This document shows positions 12,437 to 22,200 of a stretch of 64,000 nucleotides of DNA, in pieces. How positions within the stretch are numbered: position 1 is the first letter of the stretch; each line of letters begins with the position of its first letter. The DNA lies in assembly GCA_963989245.1 (NCBI GenBank), contig OZ022349.1, positions 31,850,693 through 31,914,692 on the forward strand, written 5' to 3'. The DNA is from Nansenia antarctica (Eukaryota > Chordata > Actinopteri > Argentiniformes > Microstomatidae). The notes beneath the pieces are model-generated. The model ran no database searches. It was not told the origin of the DNA and worked only from the letters and a program-made list of their open reading frames with translations. Both the position numbers and the translations under genes were made by a program.

Positions 12437-15417
12437 CACACGCAATTCAAGTTGCTCTGATTGTCATTTAGAGTTACATTATAGGATTATTCAACAACAA
12501 GTCAAAATGTGCTCGTGAAAGGCAGAAAACAACACTTTGATAGTTTGATATAACTTGAGAACGAATGCAAAAAACAGTCCACTCTAAGAACAGGCCGCTT
12601 GGACACTTTCAGAACAGCTCTGTTAATGACTGAAAACAGCTCTCGAAGAGATTGTCAAAAGAGACTCTGAAAACGAAACGTTGATTACTTTTGAGCAAAA
12701 GGCTGCACACACGCAATTCAAGTTGCTCTGATTGTCATTTAGAGTAACATTATAGGATTATTCAACAACAAGTGAAAATGTGCTCGTGAAAGGCAGAAAA
12801 CAACACTTTGATAGTTTGATATAACTTGAGAACGAATGCAAAAAACAGTCCACTCTCAGAACAGGCCGCTTGGACACTTTCAGAACAGCTCTGTTAATGA
12901 CTGAAAACAGCTCTCGAAGAGATTGTCAAAAGAGACTCCGAAAACGAAACGTTGATCACTTTTGAGCAAAAGGCTGCACACACGCAATTCAAGTTGCTCT
13001 GATTGTCATTTAGAGTTACATTATAGGATTATTCAACAACAAGTCAAAATGTGCTCGTGAAAGGCAGAAAACAGCACTTTGATAGTTTGATATAACTTGA
13101 GAACGAATGCAAAAAACAGTCCACTCTAAGAACAGGCCGCTTGGACACTTTCAGAACAGCTCTGTTAATGACTGAAAACAGCTCTCGAAGAGATTGTCAA
13201 AAGAGACTCCGAAAACGAAACGTTGATCACTTTTGAGCAAAAGGCTGCACACACGCAATTCAAGTTGCTCTGATTGTCATTTAGAGTTACATTATAGGAT
13301 TATTCAACAACAAGTCAAAATGTGCTCGTGAAAGGCAGAAAACAACACTTTGATAGTTTGATATAACTTGAGAACGAATGCAAAAAACAGTCCACTCTCA
13401 GAACAGGCCGCTTGGACACTTTCAGAACAGCTCTGTTAATGACTGAAAACAGCTCTCGAAGAGATTGTCAAAAGAGACTCCGAAAACGAAACGTTGATCA
13501 CTTTTGAGCAAAAGGCTGCACACACGCAATTCAAGTTGCTCTGATTGTCATTTAGAGTTACATTATAGGATTATTCAACAACAAGTCAAAATGTGCTCGT
13601 GAAAGGCAGAAAACAACACTTTGATAGTTTGATATAACTTGAGAACGAATGCAAAAAACAGTCCACTCTAAGAACAGGCCGCTTGGACACTTTCAGAACA
13701 GCTCTGTTAATGACTGAAAACAGCTCTCGAAGAGATTGTCAAAAGAGACTCTGAAAACGAAACGTTGATCACTTTTGAGCAAAAAGCTGCACACACGCAA
13801 TTCAAGTTGCTCTGGTTGTCATTTAGAGTTACATTATAGGATTATTCAACAACAAGTCAAAATGTGCTCGTGAAAGGCAGAAAACAACACTTTGATAGTT
13901 TGATATAACTTGAGAACGAATGCAAAAAACAGTCCACTCTCAGAACAGGCCGCTTGGACACTTTCAGAACAGCTCTGTTAATGACTGAAAACAGCTCTCG
14001 AAGAGATTGTCAAAAGAGACTCCGAAAACGAAACGTTGATCACTTTTGAGCAAAAGGCTGCACACACGCAATTCAAGTTGCTCTGATTGTCATTTAGAGT
14101 TACATTATAGGATTATTCAACAACAAGTCAAAATGTGCTCGTGAAAGGCAGAAAACAACACTTTGATAGTTTGATATAACTTGAGAACGAATGCAAAAAA
14201 CAGTCCACTCTAAGAACAGGCCGCTTGGACACTTTCAGAACAGCTCTGTTAATGACTGAAAACAGCTCTCGAAGAGATTGTCAAAAGAGACTCCGAAAAC
14301 GAAACGTTGATCACTTTTGAGCAAAAGGCTGCACACACGCAATTCAAGTTGCTCTGATTGTCATTTAGAGTTACATTATAGGATTATTCAACAACAAGTC
14401 AAAATGTGCTCGTGAAAGGCAGAAAACAACACTTTGATAGTTTGATATAACTTGAGAACGAATGCAAAAAACAGTCCACTCTCAGAACAGGCCGGTTGGA
14501 CACTTTCAGAACAGCTCTGTTAATGACTGAAAACAGCTCTCGAAGAGATTGTCAAAAGAGACTCCGAAAACGAAACGTTGATCACTTTTGAGCAAAAGGC
14601 TGCACACACGCAATTCAAGTTGCTCTGATTGTCATTTAGAGTTACATTATAGGATTATTCAACAACAAGTCAAAATGTGCTCGTGAAAGGCAGAAAACAA
14701 CACTTTGATAGTTTGATATAACTTGAGAACGAATGCAAAAAACAGTCCACTCTAAGAACAGGCCGCTTGGACACTTTCAGAACAGCTCTGTTAATGACTG
14801 AAAACAGCTCTCGAAGAGATTGTCAAAAGAGACTCTGAAAACGAAACGTTGATCACTTTTGAGCAAAAGGCTGCACACACGCAATTCAAGTTGCTCTGAT
14901 TGTCATTTAGAGTTACATTATAGGATTATTCAACAACAAGTCAAAATGTGCTCGTGAAAGGCAGAAAACAGCACTTTGATAGTTTGATATAACTTGAGAA
15001 CGAATGCAAAAAACAGTCCACTCTAAGAACAGGCCGCTTGGACACTTTCAGAACAGCTCTGTTAATGACTGAAAACAGCTCTCGAAGAGATTGTCAAAAG
15101 AGACTCCGAAAACGAAACGTTGATCACTTTTGAGCAAAAGGCTGCACACACGCAATTCAAGTTGCTCTGATTGTCATTTAGAGTTACATTATAGGATTAT
15201 TCAACAACAAGTCAAAATGTGCTCGTGAAAGGCAGAAAACAACACTTTGATAGTTTGATATAACTTGAGAACGAATGCAAAAAACAGTCCACTCTCAGAA
15301 CAGGCCGCTTGGACACTTTCAGAACAGCTCTGTTAATGACTGAAAACAGCTCTCGAAGAGATTGTCAAAAGAGACTCCGAAAACGAAACGTTGATCACTT
15401 TTGAGCAAAAGGCTGCA

Positions 15418-17304
15418 CACACGCAATTCAAGTTGCTCTGATTGTCATTTAGAGTTACATTATAGGATTATTCAACAACAAGTCAAAATGTGATCGTGAA
15501 AGGCAGAAAACAACACTTTGATAGTTTGATATAACTTGAGAACGAATGCAAAAAACAGTCCACTCTCAGAACAGGCCGCTTTGACACTTTCAGAACAGCT
15601 CTGTTAATGACTGAAAACAGCTCTCGAAGAGATTGTCAAAAGAGACTCCGAAAACGAAACGTTGATCACTTTTGAGCAAAAGGCTGCACACACGCAATTC
15701 AAGTTGCTCTGATTGTCATTTAGAGTTACATTATAGGATTATTCAACAACAAGTCAAAATGTGCTCGTGAAAGGCAGAAAACAACACTTTGATAGTTTGA
15801 TATAACTTGAGAACGAATGCAAAAAACAGTCCACTCTAAGAACAGGCCGCTTGGACACTTTCAGAACAGCTCTGTTAATGACTGAAAACAGCTCTCGAAG
15901 AGATTGTCAAAAGAGACTCTGAAAACGAAACGTTGATCACTTTTGAGCAAAAAGCTGCACACACGCAATTCAAGTTGCTCTGGTTGTCATTTAGAGTTAC
16001 ATTATAGGATTATTCAACAACAAGTCAAAATGTGCTCGTGAAAGGCAGAAAACAACACTTTGATAGTTTGATATAACTTGAGAACGAATGCAAAAAACAG
16101 TCCACTCTCAGAACAGGCCGCTTGGACACTTTCAGAACAGCTCTGTTAATGACTGAAAACAGCTCTCGAAGAGATTGTCAAAAGAGACTCCGAAAACGAA
16201 ACGTTGATCACTTTTGAGCAAAAGGCTGCACACACGCAATTCAAGTTGCTCTGATTGTCATTTAGAGTTACATTATAGGATTATTCAACAACAAGTCAAA
16301 ATGTGCTCGTGAAAGGCAGAAAACAACACTTTGATAGTTTGATATAACTTGAGAACGAATGCAAAAAACAGTCCACTCTCAGAACAGGCCGCTTGGACAC
16401 TTTCAGAACAGCTCTGTTAATGACTGAAAACAGCTCTCGAAGAGATTGTCAAAAGAGACTCCGAAAAACGAAACGTTGATCACTTTTGAGCAAAAGGCTG
16501 CACACACGCAATTCAAGTTGCTCTGATTGTCATTTAGAGTTACATTATAGGATTATTCAACAACAAGTCAAAATGTGCTCGTGAAAGGCAGAAAACAACA
16601 CTTTGATAGTTTGATATAACTTGAGAACGAATGCAAAAAACAGTCCACTCTAAGAACAGGCCGCTTGGACACTTTCAGAACAGCTCTGTTAATGACAGAA
16701 AACAGCTCTCGAAGAGATTGTCAAAAGAGACTCTGAAAACGAAACGTTGATCACTTTTGAGCAAAAGGCTGCACACACGCAATTCAAGTTGCTCTGATTG
16801 TCATTTAGAGTTACATTATAGGAGCATTCAGCAACAAGTCAAAATGTGCTCCAGAAAAGCAGAAAACAACACTGATAGAACTTGAGAACGAATGCAAAAG
16901 CAGTCCACTCTCAGAACAGGCCGCTTGGACACTTTTAGAACAGCTCTGTTAATGACTGAAAACAGCTCTCGAAGAGATTGTCAAAAGAGACTCTGAAAAC
17001 GAAACGTTGATTACTTTTGAGCAAAAGGCTGCACACACGCAATTCAAGTTGCTCTGATTGTCATTTAGAGTAACATTATATGATTATTCAACAACAAGTC
17101 AAAATATGCTCGTGAAAGGCAGAAAACAACAGTTTGATAGTTTGATATAACTTGAGAACGAATGCAAAAAACAGTCCACTCTCAGAACAGGCCGCTTGGA
17201 CACTTTCAGAACAGCTCTGTTAATGACTGAAAACAGCTCTCGAAGAGATTGTCAAAAGAGACTCCGAAAACGAAACGTTGATCACTTTTGAGCAAAAGGC
17301 TGCA
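15418..17304. repeat. 7-monomer HOR (1887 bp), copy C
   Basis: This is a third, non-adjacent copy of the unit at 8663-10549. It keeps gtgAtcgtg, aaaaAgctgc, ctgGttgtc, the extra-A monomer, gacAgaaa, the short monomer (16774-17033) and aaaatAtgctc. It lacks the atagGgttatt change shared by copies A and B and has a private tataTgattatt near 17080. Copies A and B are therefore more closely related to each other than to C. Confidence 0.85.
16774..17033. repeat. Short monomer type (260 bp)
   Basis: Equivalent of the short monomers at 10019 and 11906, in HOR copy C. It is 4868 bp downstream of the copy at 11906, in line with the 18-monomer period. Confidence 0.9.
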
Positions 17305-19201
17305 CACACGCAATTCAAGTTGCTCTGATTGTCATTTAGAGTTACATTATAGGATTATTCAACAACAAGTCAAAATGTGCTCGTGAAAGGCAGAAAACAA
17401 CACTTTGATAGTTTGATATAACTTGAGAACGAATGCAAAAAACAGTCCACTCTAAGAACAGGCCGCTTGGACACTTTCAGAACAGCTCTGTTAATGACTG
17501 AAAACAGCTCTCGAAGAGATTGTCAAAAGAGACTCTGAAAACGAAACGTTGATTACTTTTGAGCAAAAGGCTGCACACACGCAATTCAAGTTGCTCTGAT
17601 TGTCATTTAGAGTAACATTATAGGATTATTCAACAACAAGTGAAAATGTGCTCGTGAAAGGCAGAAAACAACACTTTGATAGTTTGATATAACTTGAGAA
17701 CGAATGCAAAAAACAGTCCACTCTCAGAACAGGCCGCTTGGACACTTTCAGAACAGCTCTGTTAATGACTGAAAACAGCTCTCGAAGAGATTGTCAAAAG
17801 AGACTCCGAAAACGAAACGTTGATCACTTTTGAGCAAAAGGCTGCACACACGCAATTCAAGTTGCTCTGATTGTCATTTAGAGTTACATTATAGGATTAT
17901 TCAACAACAAGTCAAAATGTGCTCGTGAAAGGCAGAAAACAGCACTTTGATAGTTTGATATAACTTGAGAACGAATGCAAAAAACAGTCCACTCTAAGAA
18001 CAGGCCGCTTGGACACTTTCAGAACAGCTCTGTTAATGACTGAAAACAGCTCTCGAAGAGATTGTCAAAAGAGACTCCGAAAACGAAACGTTGATCACTT
18101 TTGAGCAAAAGGCTGCACACACGCAATTCAAGTTGCTCTGATTGTCATTTAGAGTTACATTATAGGATTATTCAACAACAAGTCAAAATGTGCTCGTGAA
18201 AGGCAGAAAACAACACTTTGATAGTTTGATATAACTTGAGAACGAATGCAAAAAACAGTCCACTCTCAGAACAGGCCGCTTGGACACTTTCAGAACAGCT
18301 CTGTTAATGACTGAAAACAGCTCTCGAAGAGATTGTCAAAAGAGACTCCGAAAACGAAACGTTGATCACTTTTGAGCAAAAGGCTGCACACACGCAATTC
18401 AAGTTGCTCTGATTGTCATTTAGAGTTACATTATAGGATTATTCAACAACAAGTCAAAATGTGCTCGTGAAAGGCAGAAAACAACACTTTGATAGTTTGA
18501 TATAACTTGAGAACGAATGCAAAAAACAGTCCACACTCAGAACAGGCCGCTTTGACACTTTCAGAACAGCTCTGTTAATGACTGAAAACAGCTCTCGAAG
18601 AGATTGTCAAAAGAGACTCCGAAAACGAAACGTTGATCACTTTTGAGCAAAAGGCTGCACACACGCAATTCAAGTTGCTCTGATTGTCATTTAGAGTTAC
18701 ATTATAGGATTATTCAACAACAAGTCAAAATGTGCTCGTGAAAGGCAGAAAACAACACTTTGATAGTTTGATATAACTTGAGAACGAATGCAAAAAACAG
18801 TCCACTCTAAGAACAGGCCGCTTGGACACTTTCAGAACAGCTCTGTTAATGACTGAAAACAGCTCTCGAAGAGATTGTCAAAAGAGACTCTGAAAACGAA
18901 ACGTTGATCACTTTTGAGCAAAAAGCTGCACACACGCAATTCAAGTTGCTCTGGTTGTCATTTAGAGTTACATTATAGGATTATTCAACAACAAGTCAAA
19001 ATGTGCTCGTGAAAGGCAGAAAACAACACTTTGATAGTTTGATATAACTTGAGAACGAATGCAAAAAACAGTCCACTCTCAGAACAGGCCGCTTGGACAC
19101 TTTCAGAACAGCTCTGTTAATGACTGAAAACAGCTCTCGAAGAGATTGTCAAAAGAGACTCCGAAAACGAAACGTTGATCACTTTTGAGCAAAAGGCTGC
19201 A

Positions 19202-21473
19202 CACACGCAATTCAAGTTGCTCTGATTGTCATTTAGAGTTACATTATAGGAGCATTCAGCAACAAGTCAAAATGTGCTCCAGAAAAGCAGAAAACAACAC
19301 TGATAGAACTTGAGAACGAATGCAAAAACAGTCCACTCTCAGAACAGGCCGCTTGGACACTTTTAGAACAGCTCTGTTAATGACTGAAAACAGCTCTCGA
19401 AGAGATTGTCAAAAGAGACTCTGAAAACGAAACGTTGATTACTTTTGAGCAAAAGGCTGCACACACGCAATTCAAGTTGCTCTGATTGTCATTTAGAGTT
19501 ACATTATAGGATTATTCAACAACAAGTCAAAATGTGCTCGTGAAAGGCAGAAAACAACACTTTGATAGTTTGATATAACTTGAGAACGAATGCAAAAAAC
19601 AGTCCACTCTCAGAACAGGCCGCTTGGACACTTTCAGAACAGCTCTGTTAATGACTGAAAACAGCTCTCGAAGAGATTGTCAAAAGAGACTCCGAAAACG
19701 AAACGTTGATCACTTTTGAGCAAAAGGCTGCACACACGCAATTCAAGTTGCTCTGATTGTCATTTAGAGTTACATTATAGGATTATTCAACAACAAGTCA
19801 AAATGTGCTCGTGAAAGGCAGAAAACAACACTTTGATAGTTTGATATAACTTGAGAACGAATGCAAAAAACAGTCCACTCTCAGAACAGGCCGCTTGGAC
19901 ACTTTCAGAACAGCTCTGTTAATGACTGAAAACAGCTCTCGAAGAGATTGTCAAAAGAGACTCTGAAAACGAAACGTTGATCACTTTTGAGCAAAAGGCT
20001 GCACACACGCAATTCAAGTTGCTCTGATTGTCATTTAGAGTTACATTATAGGAGCATTCAGCAACAAGTCAAAATGTGCTCCAGAAAAGCAGAAAACAAC
20101 ACTGATAGAACTTGAGAACGAATGCAAAAACAGTCCACTCTCAGAACAGGCCGCTTGGACACTTTTAGAACAGCTCTGTTAATGACTGAAAACAGCTCTC
20201 GAAGAGATTGTCAAAAGAGACTCTGAAAACGAAACGTTGATTACTTTTGAGCAAAAGGCTGCACACACGCAATTCAAGTTGCTCTGATTGTCATTTAGAG
20301 TTACATTATAGGATTATTCAACAACAAGTCAAAATGTGCTCGTGAAAGGCAGAAAACAACACTTTGATAGTTTGATATAACTTGAGAACGAATGCAAAAA
20401 ACAGTCCACTCTCAGAACAGGCCGCTTGGACACTTTCAGAACAGCTCTGTTAATGACTGAAAACAGCTCTCGAAGAGATTGTCAAAAGAGACTCTGAAAA
20501 CGAAACGTTGATCACTTTTGAGCAAAAGGCTGCACACACGCAATTCAAGTTGCTCTGATTGTCATTTAGAGTTACATTATAGGAGCATTCAGCAACAAGT
20601 CAAAATGTGCTCCAGAAAAGCAGAAAACAACACTGATAGAACTTGAGAACGAATGCAAAAACAGTCCACTCTCAGAACAGGCCGCTTGGACACTTTTAGA
20701 ACAGCTCTGTTAATGACTGAAAACAGCTCTCGAAGAGATTGTCAAAAGAGACTCCAAAAACGAAACGTTGATCACTTTTGAGCAAAAGGCTGCACACACG
20801 CAATTCAAGTTGCTCTGATTGTCATTTAGAGTTACATTATAGGATTATTCAACAACAAGTCAAAATGTGCTCGTGAAAGGCAGAAAACAACACTTTGATA
20901 GTTTGATATAACTTGAGAACGAATGCAAAAAACAGTCCACTCTCAGAACAGGCCGCTTGGACACTTTCAGAACAGCTCTGTTAATGACTGAAAACAGCTC
21001 TCGAAGAGATTGTCAAAAGAGACTCCGAAAACGAAACGTTGATCACTTTTGAGCAAAAGGCTGCACACACGCAATTCAAGTTGCTCTGATTGTCATTTAG
21101 AGTTACATTATAGGATTATTCAACAACAAGTCAAAATGTGCTCGTGAAAGGCAGAAAACAACACTTTGATAGTTTGATATAACTTGAGAACGAATGCAAA
21201 AAACAGTCCACTCTCAGAACAGGCCGCTTGGACACTTTCAGAACAGCTCTGTTAATGACTGAAAACAGCTCTCGAAGAGATTGTCAAAAGAGACTCTGAA
21301 AACGAAACGTTGATCACTTTTGAGCAAAAGGCTGCACACACGCAATTCAAGTTGCTCTGATTGTCATTTAGAGTTACATTATAGGAGCATTCAGCAACAA
21401 GTCAAAATGTGCTCCAGAAAAGCAGAAAACAACACTGATAGAACTTGAGAACGAATGCAAAAACAGTCCACTC
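19202..21473. repeat. Short-monomer-rich end of the left block
   Basis: Short monomers lie at 19202-19461, 20004-20263, 20535-20794 and 21337-21473 (truncated), separated by two, one and two long monomers. Elsewhere in the block they are thousands of bases apart. These copies have a five-A run (gcaaaaacag), and three of the four are seen to carry cacttTtagaac. The local units short-long-long and short-long recur, so a small HOR of two or three monomers has expanded here. The last short copy is interrupted by the transposon after cagtccactc. Confidence 0.85.
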
Positions 21474-21492
21474 CAGTGATGCCGGTAACGCG
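21474..21492 (+). repeat. Putative 5' terminal inverted repeat of the hAT element
   Basis: The first bases after the break in the satellite read CAGTGATGCCGGTAACGCG. The start of the element is placed here because the monomer matches its neighbours up to cagtccactc and not beyond. The exact length of the inverted repeat cannot be set without the 3' end. Confidence 0.6.
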
Positions 21493-21624
21493 ATACTAAG
21501 TAACGCGATACTCTAATCTGAATACTTTTCCCAGTAACGAGTATTCTAACGCGATACTATTTCCAAATCAGTAATCGGATTAAAGTTACTTATTCAAGTG
21601 GCTGTGCGTTACTATTGCGTTACT
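21486..21624. repeat. Subterminal motifs of the hAT element
   Basis: The motif taacgcgatact occurs at 21486-21497, 21501-21512 and 21547-21558. Related gcgttact copies are at 21606-21613 and 21617-21624, and a gtaacgagtatt variant is near 21535. In hAT elements, clusters of short subterminal repeats bind the transposase, and that function is assumed here by analogy. All three of the left-hand copies have cgcgAtact rather than the cgcgTtact of the related motif. Confidence 0.6.
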
Positions 21625-21851
21625 ACCTCATAACTTAGGCTAAATGCAGTATTTCTTTGTAATGTTCGATAGTAAACAAACATTTCTCGCGTCTTGGGGA
21701 GTGACGTCAGTGCCCACGTTTTCAACACGAGGTTACTATGGAAGGCCATGCCCGCAAAAAACGGCTCTCGACTATCGCGAGATTGCAGCAGAATCGCTCA
21801 CGTGTATCACCACGCTGATTGCACAGTGTAAACAGAAGCGTAGCCTACACA
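21625..21851 (+). other. Transposon 5' leader, no gene recognised
   Basis: This is sequence between the subterminal motifs and the transposase start. It is unrelated to the satellite. A 79-codon open frame (21644-21883) runs through it and overlaps the transposase start in another frame. Its product resembles nothing I know, so I treat it as chance. The transposase promoter, if any, would lie here, but I see no clear TATA element. Confidence 0.5.
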
Positions 21852-21953
21852 ATGGAGCGAGAACAGAGATATGCGTTAAATAGCTGGAAATATAAGGATT
21901 ATTTTGAGTTTGTGTCAGCAAAGGATGACAAGAACATAAATGTTGATCATTGA
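21852..21953 (+). pseudogene. hAT transposase N-terminus, truncated (33 codons)
   Basis: An ATG at 21852 opens a 33-codon frame ending in TGA at 21951-21953. The product starts MEREQRYAL and continues with SWKYKDYFEFVSAKDDKNI. A Trp-x-Tyr-x-x-Tyr-Phe aromatic cluster followed by a Lys/Asp-rich turn is how the BED zinc finger of many hAT transposases begins. The CxxC and the later His/Cys ligands that should follow are absent, because the frame ends at VDH. No RNase H-like catalytic domain is present in the visible sequence. A full hAT transposase has about 600 residues, so this is a dead fragment or one cut by rearrangement. The ATG matches the usual position of the start in such elements. 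The family assignment rests on this short motif and on the element end upstream. Confidence 0.6.
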
Positions 21954-21958
21954 TCAAC
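21942..21958. repeat. 17-bp perfect palindrome at the end of the transposase frame
   Basis: GTTGATCA, a single T, then TGATCAAC: an 8-bp perfect inverted repeat around one base. The in-frame stop of the transposase fragment is formed by its right arm. It may mark a rearrangement junction or an inverted read artefact close to the contig end. The satellite also contains gttgatca, but the surrounding bases do not match it. Confidence 0.75.
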
Positions 21959-22000
21959 TAAATTGATAAGACTCACCCAGTTTAGGATTAGGATTATATT
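21959..22000. other. Unassigned 42 bp before the gap
   Basis: This tail (taaattgataag, cacccag, ttaggattaggatt) does not continue the transposase frame and does not match the satellite. It could be a non-autonomous deletion junction of the transposon, a nested insertion, or low-quality contig end. The ttaggattagg part is not a vertebrate telomere repeat. Confidence 0.4.
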
Positions 22001-22200
22001 NNNNNNNNNNNNNNNNNNNNNNNNNNNNNNNNNNNNNNNNNNNNNNNNNNNNNNNNNNNNNNNNNNNNNNNNNNNNNNNNNNNNNNNNNNNNNNNNNNNN
22101 NNNNNNNNNNNNNNNNNNNNNNNNNNNNNNNNNNNNNNNNNNNNNNNNNNNNNNNNNNNNNNNNNNNNNNNNNNNNNNNNNNNNNNNNNNNNNNNNNNNN
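22001..22200. other. Assembly gap, exactly 200 N
   Basis: A run of 200 N. The round size indicates a placeholder inserted by scaffolding and not a measured length. The left contig ends in transposon and the right contig begins in satellite in the same orientation as the left block. True content should include the 3' part of the transposon and an unknown number of satellite monomers. Confidence 0.97.

Larger units (their letters stand above)
10550..15417. repeat. 18-monomer HOR (4868 bp), copy 2
   Basis: Here tgtgatc at 10621 and the next copy at 15489 are again 4868 bp apart. Marker order matches copy 1 (3795-8662), except that one monomer with an extra A (actccgaaaaacg) has been gained before the gacAgaaa monomer and one monomer has been lost further on. 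The short monomer here is 260 bp, and the extra A adds one base, so the total length returns to the same value. This pattern of one gain and one loss is what unequal exchange between HOR copies produces. Confidence 0.82.
1..21473. repeat. Left satellite block: 271-bp tandem array
   Basis: This stretch is a head-to-tail tandem array. The landmark cacacgcaattc recurs at 1, 272, 543, 814 and so on, giving a 271-bp period that holds until the first short monomer at 4879. I count 79 complete monomers plus a truncated eightieth (21337-21473). Most monomers differ from each other at only a few fixed positions, and the same variants recur at long regular intervals, which shows higher-order structure. 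Variants seen only in this block include ctgGttgtc, aaaaAgctgc, gtgAtcgtg, acaGcac, gacAgaaaac and the short monomer type. I see no gene in it, and stop codons interrupt all frames in ordinary monomers. Tandem arrays with HORs are known from animal centromeres and pericentromeres. That role here is inference, because the sequence carries no proof of centromere function. Confidence 0.98.
21474..22000 (+). mobile_element. hAT-type DNA transposon, 5' part (3' end lost in gap)
   Basis: Satellite sequence stops abruptly at 21473 within the cagtccactct landmark, and unrelated sequence begins with CAGTGATGCCGGTAACGCG. A CAGTG start, short AACGCG/GTTACT subterminal repeats and a following BED-like transposase start are features of the hAT superfamily. 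hAT elements make 8-bp target duplications, so the left copy would be gtccactc at 21466-21473. The right copy and the 3' terminal repeat are not visible because the sequence enters a gap. The element points to the right, with its transposase on the + strand. I recall very similar ends in fish genomes, but I cannot name the family. It is the only interspersed element I find in the window. Confidence 0.8.

Noticed and set aside
1..21473. CRISPR array
   Set aside because: The period is 271 bp with no unique spacers, and the whole unit is repeated. This is satellite DNA, and there are no cas genes.
21644..21883. 79-codon + strand open frame in the transposon leader
   Set aside because: It overlaps the better-supported transposase start in a different frame, and its product shows no recognisable motif. 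Most likely chance.
21982..21995. Telomere-like ttaggattaggatt
   Set aside because: Two imperfect copies of a unit that is not TTAGGG. No array follows before the gap.
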